Assembly (NCBI GenBank): GCA_001970955.1
Contig: MPUH01000512.1
Location: 1 to 48,878 of the forward strand
Direction of reading: 5' to 3'
DNA from: Stentor coeruleus
Taxonomy: Eukaryota; Ciliophora; Heterotrichea; Heterotrichida; Stentoridae
Length of the DNA stretch: 48,878 nucleotides
Positions 9,791 to 19,709 of the stretch are shown piece by piece. Position numbers and translations under genes: made by a program. A model generated the notes under the pieces. It searched no databases. It was not told the origin of the DNA and saw only the letters and a program-made list of their open reading frames with translations. Within the stretch, counting starts at the first letter, position 1. Each line of letters begins with the position of its first letter.

Positions 9791-11299
9791 ATGAAGTCAA
9801 AATGCTTTTCAAAATTAAAAAGCACAGGGACAAAAAAGATCATTCAACCGGTACTCCCATCACGCAAATGTAAATCTATCCGAGTCAGTCCATTAGAATC
9901 CCAGATAAACACAGGCTGTGCTAATTCTCCCAAAAACCCATCTTCTCCTCTAAGAAACGGGTTAAATATTCCTAATATAATTTCTCATTATGTTACCAAA
10001 GCTTTAGCAAAACCTGGAATTCCACACAATAAACGTTCCTCAAAATTATCAGCAGCACATCGTAGGACTAATTCTGATGGAACTTCCAACAATTTAAATG
10101 CTAAAAATAAAGATTCTCTTAATAGCAAGAAACATACAAAAATGTTAGACTTCAACGAAAAGACAATAAAAAAAGACCTTAACAGTCAAGGTGAAGACAT
10201 AGAAAAAACAGCAAGAAGAGAAGATTCAATGAAAAAAGTTTTTCAAAATAATGATTTAGATGAAGTCATAAGAGAAAAACTGATTGAAAAAATATCAAAT
10301 AGCTTTAAAGAAACAGGTTTAGCACCAAAAACAACAATTGATTTCTATAAACTCGGTAGACATATCGGAAATGGGGCTTTCGGTAAAGTATCAATAGCAT
10401 TAAACAGACTTACAGGGCATAAAATCGCTATAAAAACAATAGAAAACGTTTTTATCAAAGATGAAAGGACAAGAAGGAAAATTTTCCAAGAGGTTTTTAT
10501 TATGAAAAAACTTAAACATAGGAATATTATAAGACTTCTTGAAGTATTTGAATCAAACAAAAATGTTATGATTGTTTTAGAATATGCTGGAGGTGGGGAT
10601 TTGTTACAAATTATAAAAGCTCGAGGAAGGTTGACTGAAGATGAGGCTAGAGGGATATTTTATCAATTGATTGAAGCTATAAAATTTTGTCATGATACTG
10701 GGATAATTCATAGAGATATAAAACTTGATAATATTTTATTGACTTCTGATTATACTGATATAAAACTTTGTGATTTTGGGGTTAGTCGTTTTGCTAAAAC
10801 TGGGGAAAAAGTTCATGAACAATGTGGAACTCCAGCTTATTTAGCTCCAGAGATTATTATTAATCAAGGATATGAACCATTTTATGTAGATATTTGGAGT
10901 ATGGGGGTTTTATTGTATACTATGCTTAGTGCATCTGTACCTTTTAAAGCTAAAAATCTTTCTGATCTTCATAAGTTGATATTAAAAGGTAGTTATGAAG
11001 TTCCTGAGTATTTTTCTCTGGAAGCTAAGGATATTATTAGTAAAATGCTTAACCCTATACCCAATTTAAGAATATCTCTTGATGATATGAAAACTCATCC
11101 TTGGTATGATGGTTTTCAAGCGGAAAACAGTTTGGATACAAGTTTCAATGTTACTAAACAAAATGAGATAATAAATAAAATTAATACTTTTGGCTTTCCT
11201 CAAGAGTATGTTATTCAGAGTTTGAACCTTAAAGATGATAATCATGCATCTGCAACTTACAATTTATTAGAGTTAGAGTCTTCTTATAATTATACATAA
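9791..11299 (+). CDS. CAMK-like Ser/Thr kinase with UBA-like C-terminal domain
   Basis: 502 residues, ATG to TAA. Residues 1 to about 180 are a basic, Ser/Asn-rich extension of no known fold. The kinase domain spans about 187-440. It has the glycine loop GNGAFGKV, the ATP-binding Lys in IAIKTI, the catalytic loop HRDIKLDN near residue 305, DFG near 327, and an activation segment ending in CGTPAYLAPE. Every catalytic residue is present, so it should be active. After the kinase, INKINTFGFPQEYVIQSL...ATYNLL looks like the UBA-like or autoinhibitory domain of AMPK, MARK and SnRK kinases. That places it in the CAMKL group. The activation-loop Thr of GTPAY is the usual site for upstream kinase control in related enzymes, or lies just after it. 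Exact subfamily not assigned. Confidence 0.92.
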   Translation: MKSKCFSKLKSTGTKKIIQPVLPSRKCKSIRVSPLESQINTGCANSPKNPSSPLRNGLNIPNIISHYVTKALAKPGIPHNKRSSKLSAAHRRTNSDGTSNNLNAKNKDSLNSKKHTKMLDFNEKTIKKDLNSQGEDIEKTARREDSMKKVFQNNDLDEVIREKLIEKISNSFKETGLAPKTTIDFYKLGRHIGNGAFGKVSIALNRLTGHKIAIKTIENVFIKDERTRRKIFQEVFIMKKLKHRNIIRLLEVFESNKNVMIVLEYAGGGDLLQIIKARGRLTEDEARGIFYQLIEAIKFCHDTGIIHRDIKLDNILLTSDYTDIKLCDFGVSRFAKTGEKVHEQCGTPAYLAPEIIINQGYEPFYVDIWSMGVLLYTMLSASVPFKAKNLSDLHKLILKGSYEVPEYFSLEAKDIISKMLNPIPNLRISLDDMKTHPWYDGFQAENSLDTSFNVTKQNEIINKINTFGFPQEYVIQSLNLKDDNHASATYNLLELESSYNYT

Positions 11300-12137
11300 A
11301 TTAATAATTAACTTATAATGTTGTATCAAGAAATTATTATAACTTTTAATAATCATAAGATTGTTTTAACTATTTTATTATTAATTATTATATTTTAATA
11401 ATTTAAATTTTTACTAAAAATACTCTTTTTTATTTTTCAACCTATGGATTCATCATTATAAAATACTTACTTTTTGAAATCTTCCTTATTATAAAACCTA
11501 TAAACTTGTCATTCTTTAGGATTTTTAGATTATAGGTTGGGAATTGTATTTGTCTTAAGCTTGACCTTCTATGATCAGATTTTTTCTTCAAATTTTTTTT
11601 TTGGTTTTAGTTTTTTCTACTATGAGCATATTTAGATTTTTTTTCTCCTTTTTATGTGTTATGAGTGGCAGTTTTCAGCTAGAGATTCGCTTTCAATTGT
11701 GATTTGTGGATAAAATTAGTACTCGCATTTCGTTTTATAGTTTTTATTGACTGTGATTTTATTTATAATTGATATACAAATTGCATAAAAAAAATCGAAT
11801 TTTATGTGGATTTTGTTAACTTCGAAACACCCAATCTTTGTAAAAACTCATTAAAAAAATAATATTGAAAACTTTTTACAGTAGTTTTCCCCTTTGATTG
11901 ATAAGATTTTCTAGCTTTTTAACACAAGAAGCTGTTTATCTTCTTTTTATCCTCATCTTTTATAAAATACATGATTTAAAAAGTTTGATGATTTTTATGT
12001 AGTTGATTTCAGATATTCTGTCAGTGTTTATTCATATTAAAGTTTTAAAGTCCTTTTGAGTTTGATTATTTTATTTTTTCTGATTTACTATGATGAATTT
12101 TTTTAACTTTATTTAAATATTGTCTCAATACATTATC
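11300..12137. other. Intergenic, no gene seen
   Basis: T-rich 3' flank of the kinase gene, with several poly-T runs. I read both strands for remnant frames. Stop density matches random expectation, so I call nothing. Confidence 0.55.
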
Positions 12138-12353
12138 TTATATTATTTTTTCTACTAGTTCAAATCGGTTAAGAATCTGTAATTTTTTGACTGTTTGGTG
12201 AAAAGTCATAGAGTCATAATTTTTAAACTTTATTATCACAGATTCTCTTTCACAGTTTTTATATAATTTCCCTAAGAAACTTTTGTAAATTTTATGCAGA
12301 CAATCAAAATTTAACTCTTCTAAATCAGTGTCATCCATATTCTCTATAATCAT
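12138..12353 (-). CDS. Possible 71-aa hypothetical protein
   Basis: ATG to TAA on the minus strand, 71 residues: acidic at the start (ENMDDTDLEELNFD), then basic and helical (LHKIYKSFLGKLYKN). The composition is coding-like, with two Cys, Phe and mixed charges rather than a poly-Ile/Asn/Lys run. It sits head-to-head with the LRR gene, only 59 nt between the starts, a spacing like other divergent pairs in this window. No family is recognised. The second Met (codon 6) is an alternative start. Confidence 0.45.
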   Translation of the reverse strand: MIIENMDDTDLEELNFDCLHKIYKSFLGKLYKNCERESVIIKFKNYDSMTFHQTVKKLQILNRFELVEKII

Positions 12354-12412
12354 TCCATATCTTCAAATTTACTCATCAAAATCCAAGCTTTAATTTCAAA
12401 AATTCACTAATA
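12354..12412. promoter_or_regulatory. Short divergent promoter candidate
   Basis: 59 nt between the start of the 71-aa minus-strand ORF and the start of the LRR gene. If both genes are real, it must serve both. No specific motif was recognised. Confidence 0.35.
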
Positions 12413-14162
12413 ATGGAACAAGTTCTGTCAATTTGCAACAATGACCCTGAGCTAAACAATTTACTCAAAGATCACCCTTTACTAATAAAATCCTTAGAAT
12501 CTATCTATTCTCTCTCTTCAGAACACATTTTTTCCATTCTCACAGCTGTTGAAAACGAAGTAATTCTTATCTAGGCATACATGCTTACTAAAGAAATCCA
12601 ACAAATAAAAGATACCCCTGATAGCAAATCATTCACAGACTCAATGGCTTTAGAAATTGAAGAACTCAAATCTATGCTTGTTCGAGAGCAAGAATACAAT
12701 GAGTCCCTTAATAGCGTAAAAACTATATAGCAAATTTTTAAGCTTAGCGAAAATCTAAACGAACTTACTAAAATCATACAGGGAAAAAGTCAAACAAAAA
12801 CATCGCAACTCATGAACTTCGCAGTACTTGAAAGGGAAAATAAAGACCTCAAAGACCAAGTCCTGACATTAACCGAGCAGCTTGAGTTCTTAACAACAGA
12901 GCTAAAGTCCAAAAGTGATGCACACATCAACAACTTTGGATCGCTAGAAGAAAAAATCCATCAAATCAAAGCAGAAAGGACCTCAGAAAGAAAAAAAAGT
13001 GACGCTTCTAAAAACTCTAAAAAACGTGACAAGCTTAGATCTCACAAAAAAATTGCCATAACTACTTTAACTTTGATTTTCAATGCCCATCAACATAATA
13101 TGGTCCATAGTATGTTTAATATGTGGAAATTTTGGATATACAAAAAAGGTAAACTTCAAGAAGAACTTGAAGCAAAAGTGACCTTTATATAGATCCAACA
13201 ATCATTTACCCATAGAACTGAAAGTATGAATGAGCTTAAAACATCAAGTAAAAAATATTTTTCTCAACTTCTCTCAGCAATTTCTTCTGTTAATTATCAA
13301 AAACCTATAGAAATCGAACTTTCTAGTTGTGAAATGTCTAAAGAATGGTTAGACCTTTTGCTTCAAACTTTAGAAAGTAATAGTTCAGTAACTGAAGTAA
13401 TAAAATATTTAGCTTAACCTTGGAAGCAATTCATTATCAGATGAATGTGGGATTCTTATTGCATCTTGGCTTAAACAAGATAATTATTTGAAATGTTTGA
13501 TTTTGAGGAATAATGATTTTAATGATATGGTAACAAGTTCGATTATTGAAGCAGTGTGTTCACAAAATCAAATATCTATGCTTGATATAAGTGAAAATAT
13601 TGTTAGTGTTGAAAGTATTAATTATTTGATACAAAACTCATCGGCGATAAGCGATTTAGTTATTGAAAACTGTGGGTTAAGTGGGGAGGATATAAAAAAA
13701 GTACTTAATGTAGCGAAAAACTCACCGATTTCAGGACTGTTTGTTTCGTATAATCCTATAGTAAAACCACATTTGAAAGGAATTTTAGAAATGTTTACGC
13801 AGACTCAGTTGAAGAATATTGGCCTTAGTGGTTTACCTTTTGATGATGTGGATGTTAAAGAGATTTGCATATTGATTAATAGGAAACCTTATTTAGAAAT
13901 TTTGCATCTCGCTCATGTAGAAATAAGTGAACAAGGTATGAGTAGGGTACTTGATAGTTTATGTAAGCATGAAGATCTAAAAGAGATTGATCTTACTGGA
14001 ACTTCTTTACATATACCTCATGTTTGTGTTGTTATTGAAACTTGTACATCTTTGAAGACTATAGTACTTAGAGAAATCGTGGTGTCACAACGAGATTACT
14101 CGTTTTTGGCTGAGACTATTAAAAAGTCTCCACAGCTTGAGGTGTGCTTATTAGATAATTAG
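12413..14162 (+). CDS. Coiled-coil plus leucine-rich-repeat protein, five exons
   Basis: Exons 12413-12559, 12575-12715, 12731-13177, 13193-13396 and 13413-14162 give 562 residues ending in TAG. Four introns (15, 15, 15 and 16 nt) are all phase 0. The N-terminal 95 residues are helical, and residues about 95-245 are coiled coil with a basic patch. From about residue 270 there are leucine-rich repeats of the ribonuclease-inhibitor/NOD type, for example LNLGSNSLSDECG, LILRNNDFND, MLDISENIVSV and LHLAHVEISEQG. Such repeats bind proteins. The coiled-coil plus LRR layout is common in ciliary and cytoskeletal proteins, but no specific function is known. The frame is continuous only when all four introns are removed, and each removal joins sensible repeat or coiled-coil sequence. 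Confidence 0.88.
12560..12574 (+). other. Intron 1, 15 nt (LRR gene)
   Basis: Sequence gtaattcttatctag, phase 0, with an in-frame TAG if retained. Confidence 0.9.
12716..12730 (+). other. Intron 2, 15 nt (LRR gene)
   Basis: Sequence gtaaaaactatatag, phase 0, with an in-frame TAG if retained. Confidence 0.9.
13178..13192 (+). other. Intron 3, 15 nt (LRR gene), GTG start
   Basis: Sequence gtgacctttatatag, phase 0. It is the only proven intron here starting GTG instead of GTA; the branch-like A is still at position 10. Confidence 0.87.
13397..13412 (+). other. Intron 4, 16 nt (LRR gene)
   Basis: Sequence gtaataaaatatttag, the only 16-nt intron proven here. If retained it shifts the frame. The extra base lies 5' of the branch-like A, so the A keeps its distance to the 3' end. 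Removal gives the LRR motif LNLGSNSL. Confidence 0.9.
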
Positions 14163-14394
14163 GTTTGTAATCCTATTGATAATTGAGGTTTAAATATAAA
14201 ACTTGATTATAGAAGCTAAATTAGTACCCAAAGCTCCAACTACTTTACTTCCATGTCTTATCTATAATTATCTTAATTTGCCACATAATATCTATTTTTG
14301 CAATATCCACACCAACTTAATCCTACCAATTTCACATCTAAAGCCCTACAAAATTCTCTTTATTTATAAAAATCTTATCTAATCTCATATAAAA

Positions 14395-16584
14395 ATGTAC
14401 AACCCCGCAGTGCCAAGCGCTCAATACAACTTTGAAAACGTTGTTCAAAGACCTCCACCCTCAAGCTACATGCGACAACAGCCATCATCCAAAGGGCGAA
14501 TTCCAACAGGTAGCCGTGCAGGAGGAGCTCCTCAAGAAAGGCCAGTAACTTCAAATCGTGGAGCGGGTTTCCCATCATCTTCAAGTGGGAAAAAAGGTTT
14601 TGAATCCAAACCAGGTTCTTCATCAATCAGCATAAGCGGCCAAAAACCTCAAGAAGAACCTCCAGAAATCCAATTCAAAAAACTTGAAAAAGAAATCAGT
14701 CTTCTTCTTAATAAAAGCGCTGAAGCTAAACTAGTAGGAAACTTATCAGGATCATTATCTTTATCTAAAGAAGCTGTGAGTAAAGAAAAAAAACTAAGAA
14801 ATCTTAAAGAAGATGCTGGAGCAGCAGATCAAATCAATATAGATTTAACATATGCAGCTTGTGTAAATTTAGGTATTCAATATCAAGCAAATGGTATGTT
14901 TGAAGAAGCATTAAATACTTATTCTCTTGTTGTTAGGAATAAAGATTATCCATTATCAGGTAGACTTCGAGTAAACATGGGGAATATTTATTATACTCAA
15001 GAAAAGTATTCATCAGCTATAAAAATGTATAGAATGGCCCTTGATCAAATGCAAAATATCGGTAAACATATGAAATTTCAAATCATGAGGAATATCGCTA
15101 ATGGTTTTGTCAAAATGGGTCAATTTCATGAAGCTATAGAAAATTATGAAAATATAATGCAAGGTGAACCTGATCATAGAGCGGCTTATAATTTGATTAT
15201 ATGTTATTATGCTTTAGGGGATACTGAAAAAATGAAAAAAACTTTTACTATGCTTTTAAGTATTGAGATTATTGGCACACAAGAAGATGATGAAGAAGAT
15301 GGGGAGAATAAAGGACCTAATGATCCATTAAGTGAATATATAAAAGAAAAACGTAGAGAAGCTTTTAAATATATTATTGATGCAGCTAAGCTTATTGCCC
15401 CGATTATTGAAAAAGATTGGATTACAGGATATGAAGCTATTGCTGAAGCTTTAAGGAATTCAGAATATAGTGTATTAGAAAGTGAGATTGGGATATTGAA
15501 AGCTGAGCAGTATATTAAGATTAAGGATTATGATAAGGCAATTGAGGTATTTAAAAGTTTTGAGAAAAAAGATCAGAGTTTAATGGCGAGAGCTGCTACG
15601 AATATTAGTTTTTTGTATTTTATTGAAAAGGATTATAAGAACGCAGAAAAGTATTCAGATATTGCTATAAAAACTGATAGGTATAATGCTAAAGCACTGG
15701 TTAATAAAGGGAATTGCTTATATATAAGAGGGGAATTTGATACTTCAAAAGAGTTTTATCTTGAAGCTATTGGTGTGGAAGCTGATTGTGTAGAAGCTAT
15801 TTATAACCTAGGACTTGCTAATAGAAAGATGGAAGTCGACCTTGAAGCTTTACAAGCATTTGAAAAACTCCAAACTATTATGGCGAACGCTCCAGAGGTT
15901 ATGTTCCAAATCGCATCAATCTATGAAAATGCGAGGAATTTCAAACAAGCAATAAAATGGTACAACCTCCTACTAACAACTCTTCCATCAGATCCAGGGG
16001 TTCTTCAAAGAATAGGTTTTCTTTATTCCCAACTTAATGACGAAAATCAAGCATTTCATTATTATATGGAAAGCTATAGACACCTTCCTATTAATATAGA
16101 AGCTATATCTTGGCTTGGAGTTTTCTATGTAAAATCAGAATTATATGAAAAAGCTTGTTCCTTTTTTGAAAGAGCTTCACAAATTCAACCTAGTGAGCCT
16201 AAATGGAAAATCATGGTTGCTAGTTGTTTTAGAAGAATGGGAAATGATAATAAAGCTATTGATTTATATAAAAAAATCCATGAAGATTTCCCTGATAATA
16301 TTGACTGTCTTCAATATCTTGTTTCTCATTTGAAAGGTACTGGGCAAGATTATGAGAATTATAGTACTTTACTTAAAAAATTACTTAGGGAAAAAGAAAT
16401 GAATGAACCTTTGAATGATATTAATCAAAGTCCTCCTGTTGTACAACAAGTTTATATGCCAGCTGTTGAGGAAAGTGCACCAAAAGAAGTTAGCCAACGA
16501 CCTGGTACGAGTAGAAAAGGTGGTAAGACTCTTGCTACTAAAGCTGATGAAGATTGGAATTTACAAGAAAATTACTTACCTTAA
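14395..16584 (+). CDS. IFT88: Intraflagellar transport protein 88 (IFT-B core)
   Basis: 729 residues, ATG (with an in-frame stop just upstream) to TAA. After a disordered Ser/Gly/Pro-rich N-terminus of about 90 residues comes an array of TPR repeats over most of the length. Diagnostic IFT88 segments are visible: INIDLTYA, NMGNIYYTQEKYSSAIKMYRMALDQ, YNLIICYYALGDTEKMKK, AKLIAPIIEKDW, DRYNAKALVNKGNCLY, and VASCFRRMGNDNKAIDLYK. The order and spacing follow the family, whose members are about 700-830 residues long. The tail is Ser/Lys-rich and disordered. IFT88 is part of the IFT-B core that carries tubulin and other cargo into cilia and is needed to build them. A ciliate with dense cilia is expected to have it. 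No introns were found. Confidence 0.97.
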   Translation: MYNPAVPSAQYNFENVVQRPPPSSYMRQQPSSKGRIPTGSRAGGAPQERPVTSNRGAGFPSSSSGKKGFESKPGSSSISISGQKPQEEPPEIQFKKLEKEISLLLNKSAEAKLVGNLSGSLSLSKEAVSKEKKLRNLKEDAGAADQINIDLTYAACVNLGIQYQANGMFEEALNTYSLVVRNKDYPLSGRLRVNMGNIYYTQEKYSSAIKMYRMALDQMQNIGKHMKFQIMRNIANGFVKMGQFHEAIENYENIMQGEPDHRAAYNLIICYYALGDTEKMKKTFTMLLSIEIIGTQEDDEEDGENKGPNDPLSEYIKEKRREAFKYIIDAAKLIAPIIEKDWITGYEAIAEALRNSEYSVLESEIGILKAEQYIKIKDYDKAIEVFKSFEKKDQSLMARAATNISFLYFIEKDYKNAEKYSDIAIKTDRYNAKALVNKGNCLYIRGEFDTSKEFYLEAIGVEADCVEAIYNLGLANRKMEVDLEALQAFEKLQTIMANAPEVMFQIASIYENARNFKQAIKWYNLLLTTLPSDPGVLQRIGFLYSQLNDENQAFHYYMESYRHLPINIEAISWLGVFYVKSELYEKACSFFERASQIQPSEPKWKIMVASCFRRMGNDNKAIDLYKKIHEDFPDNIDCLQYLVSHLKGTGQDYENYSTLLKKLLREKEMNEPLNDINQSPPVVQQVYMPAVEESAPKEVSQRPGTSRKGGKTLATKADEDWNLQENYLP

Positions 16585-17186
16585 ATTAGAATGTTTTAGG
16601 ATAGTTTGATATAGAATAAAAAAGGAAGAGAAATTATAAGTTTTAAGATGAGTAATGAGAAAACTAGATAGTTGTTGGAAATTGAAATTATGCATTTTTT
16701 GTTGTTGTTATGGGTGTATAAAATATTAGATAATTTTAGATTATATTGGGAAAAAATTGGGTGATTTTTTGTTGGAATTTTAGGAATTTGACGACTTTTT
16801 TGGTTTAGAAGTTTATTGAATATGAGATGGATTATTTTGTAGTGTAATTTTTGTATATAATAAGTTAATAGTAATGATTCTTATAGTTGAGATACAAATT
16901 AATCTGATATTTAAAAGACTTTATTATAAAATCTTGTATTACATTTTTATACTTGGGTGATAGCGAAATCCTATGGAAGATAAGGTTTATTGCAAAATTA
17001 TCTTACTTGAAACACAAAATCATAAAAGTTCCTCATCATTTAAATAATCATCGCTACCAAATCTAGCTAGCTTTTTACATAAAAACCTCTCATAAATTCT
17101 TAAAATAATTTACCCTAATCTGAGCTTATCAAGTATTTGATAAATATTTTTTTCGCCAGGGACTGAATAACGCCCATACCATATAA
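16585..17186. other. Intergenic, no gene seen
   Basis: G/T-rich 3' flank of IFT88, then a C-richer 5' flank from about 17020. Nothing else was recognised. Confidence 0.6.
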
Positions 17187-17792
17187 ATGTCCAAAGCACA
17201 AGCTCTGAAAATTATCAGGACCACAGCAGCATTAATATTAACCTTAGTCCTGTCAATTTTTCTCTTACCAAAAGGCTTTAGAATCTACAAATATCTAACA
17301 GTCTGGGCTTTCATATTTACAACTTGCTATTTTTTACTCATGCTTTTAGGATATTTATATACCAACATTTATAAAATTTTACCTTGGTATTTCTGCATTC
17401 TTTGGGGTCTTAATTGGGCAGTCACTATAATATACTGGCCTATAATCTTTGTTAATGACCCTACTGAGCTTCATGAAAAAATTATGTTTCATAGTCTTCC
17501 TTTGATTTTTACAATACTAGAATTCTTGTTTAATAAAGCGAAATTTGAAAGGAAATTTTTTATGCCTTGCATATATGTTATAATATGCTATAGTGTATTT
17601 TATATAATATACGTAATTGTTAAAGAAAAGGCAATTTATAAAGGAATTGATTTTGAGTCAGGGCTGATATATCCTTTATTTATAGTATTTTGTGTTTTTG
17701 CATATGCTTTCCTTGAAGCTGGAAGGTTTTTTAAGTTGAAATTGATTACTCTTGAAGAAAATATTGAAAACCTTGAATATAAAGCGATTTAG
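17187..17792 (+). CDS. AIG1/ADTRP-like multi-pass membrane hydrolase
   Basis: 201 residues, ATG to TAG, with about six predicted membrane helices. The segment IYKYLTVWAFIF places Thr38 where AIG1 has its catalytic Thr (family pattern WKFLTFID). KIMFHSLPLIFTILEF places His102 where the family has its catalytic His in a similar His-x-x-Leu-Pro setting. AIG1 and ADTRP are intramembrane threonine hydrolases that split fatty-acid esters of hydroxy fatty acids. The length (201 against about 240) and helix pattern fit. The loops are short and other regions diverge, so the assignment rests on the Thr, the His and the topology. The remaining alternative is an unrelated membrane protein of the rolling-stone type. 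A lipid-metabolic role at an internal membrane is inferred. Confidence 0.68.
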   Translation: MSKAQALKIIRTTAALILTLVLSIFLLPKGFRIYKYLTVWAFIFTTCYFLLMLLGYLYTNIYKILPWYFCILWGLNWAVTIIYWPIIFVNDPTELHEKIMFHSLPLIFTILEFLFNKAKFERKFFMPCIYVIICYSVFYIIYVIVKEKAIYKGIDFESGLIYPLFIVFCVFAYAFLEAGRFFKLKLITLEENIENLEYKAI

Positions 17793-19207
17793 TTCAAGTT
17801 AGCTAGTTAATAATAATAGTTATAGAAAATATATTGGTGTGATGGAGAATTTATTATTGGTTTTTTAATGGAATTTTTTTTGGATTGTATAATTTTTATT
17901 ATTAACTATGGGTTTTCTTTTTGATAAATTGGTACTTTTTATAGTTATTTAGAATCTAATGATCGGTTTAAAAGTTCACTTATTTCACCTATGATCCAAA
18001 TCAAATAAAAAAAAATTTATCTTTTAAATGATATCAACATTTTTTACTATAACTTATTTTCCTTTCAACCAAGCAAGATTGAAAGGAAACATTAAATTTT
18101 TTTTGTAGTTTTGCAGGTATGCTTTTTTTGTATTTTACAGGATAATAACTTAGGATGAATGGTTGGGGGTTTTATACTAGAATTGATTTTACTAATTGTA
18201 TTATAGTATTTATGATTTTATAAAACTTTTTAGTTTCATTAGGAACTTTGGAGATTTAAAGAAGGGTTTAAAGGTAGGATTATTAGTGAGAATATGAATA
18301 TTTTTTTTAACTTATACGGAGATTCCAGAGAGAAAAAATAATAAAGATAATATTTTATAATAGTTTAAGGTAAGATTTATTTGATTTAGAGGTTTAACTA
18401 GTATTTATTAGCTTTAAGTTTATGAATATAAAAGGTTTTTAGCTTTTTGAATATTAATTTTATTTATTAAACACTTTAGGTTTTATAATGCAAATGGTTA
18501 TTAGTTTCATTAGATAATTTATATGCCAAATCTTCCTTTTAGTAAATCTGTATTTTTATTTAAAGTTTAATTTTTTTAATACAAAATTTCAAATAATCTC
18601 TAATGAAATTCTTTTGCTTATAACCATAATAATAGTTTAATTTCACATTCATAAATATCCAAAATTATTTATATAGAAGCTAAGATCGCATAATTTCTTC
18701 CTCCTACATATCTCACTAAAAAAGTATATCAAAATTATGTTAAATAGCAAACCTCATTAATCTAAAGATCCAAATATATTCATTTAAACCATTTCTATTC
18801 ACGTAAAATCCAAATAATCCTTCCTCAGCACCTAATAATGAATATATCTACAAATATTTTCTAATAAAAACTAACAAATTTCCTCTCATTTTATTAAAAA
18901 TACATACTTTAACCATATAATTAATTTATAATTTAAATTTCCCATATCAAATTAGAATCAATAATTACAATAAGGCATTTTCTTGAATATTCTTATCATA
19001 CAAAGATATTATAACATGATAATCAAATCTCCTTCCTTTAAAATACAATACTTTTAGCTATCAATAAGTTCATTAGAATAAGTTATATAGTAATAATCTA
19101 TAACTTCATTATATACTTTATCAATAAAAACTGGTATTAAAGATATCAAGAGTTATTTTATATAACTATCAAGTATAACACTTGAAAACAATTTAAAGAA
19201 GTTGAGA
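17793..19207. other. Long intergenic region with a hairpin, no gene seen
   Basis: G/T-rich to about 18450 and C-rich from about 18590 to 18960. It contains the perfect inverted repeat at 18058-18089. The C-rich half would fit the 3' flank of a minus-strand gene at 19208-19396. No other coding signal was found. Confidence 0.5.
18058..18089. repeat. Perfect 11-bp inverted repeat (hairpin)
   Basis: Arms TTTCCTTTCAA (18058-18068) and TTGAAAGGAAA (18079-18089) flank a 10-nt loop. It lies about 270 nt after the AIG1-like gene. It could fold in RNA or bind a dimeric protein; the function is unknown. Confidence 0.75.
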
Positions 19208-19396
19208 TCATTTCATTTTTACTTTCAATGATAATATGTTTGCATATAATAGAAATAAATATATTATTATAAGATTTTTGAAAATATATTCGCATATTTC
19301 TTTATTGTAATTAAATTCTTCAATATCAGAACTTGATGATCCTGAGGAATTTTCTGTAATATTTTTTCTTCTTAAAAATTTTGGCAGTTTTATCAT
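19208..19396 (-). CDS. Possible 62-aa membrane peptide
   Basis: 62 codons from ATG to a TGA. The N-terminus is basic (MIKLPKFLRRK), followed by an acidic Ser run (SSGSSSSDIEEF) and one hydrophobic segment near residues 40-55. In its favour, the flanks are C-rich on the + strand below and G-rich above, the pattern around real minus-strand genes here. Against it, it is short and would be the only gene in the window ending in TGA (a TAA follows four codons later). No family is recognised. Confidence 0.35.
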   Translation of the reverse strand: MIKLPKFLRRKNITENSSGSSSSDIEEFNYNKEICEYIFKNLIIIYLFLLYANILSLKVKMK

Positions 19397-19709
19397 GGAC
19401 CTATAAAGAGGATTTTAAGATTTGGCAAAGATTAATGATTTTGTGTATAGGTTGTTGAAAGGACCTTGGGTACAAGAAATGATTACGTATTGTTTAAGGA
19501 GGGAGGATTGGGATTTGTCATGTTTTTATATCATAGTTTTTCTTAAGATATAATAAATTCGAAGCTCTTATCAAACTTGAAGGCCTATACTGCAGGATAT
19601 ATGATATGTCCTGCACTTTTATCTAAGCTTTTAACATTTTTTCTTTTTTTTTGCAAAGCCATAAACATATTTCTAATCCTATAATTGAGTCTATTATCTA
19701 ATTTCCTAA
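19397..19709. other. Intergenic, no gene seen
   Basis: G-rich on the + strand at 19400-19520, then mixed AT-rich sequence beyond the end of the eRF3-like gene. Nothing else was recognised. Confidence 0.55.

Noticed and set aside
10377..10395. 15-nt GTAAAG...ATAG segment inside the kinase glycine loop that resembles an intron
   Set aside because: It encodes the conserved GKV residues of the kinase and has no A at the branch position.
11500..12060. Minus-strand frame that reads protein-like if TAA/TAG are taken as Gln and TGA as Trp
   Set aside because: About 19 stops in 215 codons equals random expectation for this composition, and other frames are similar. No real coding signal.
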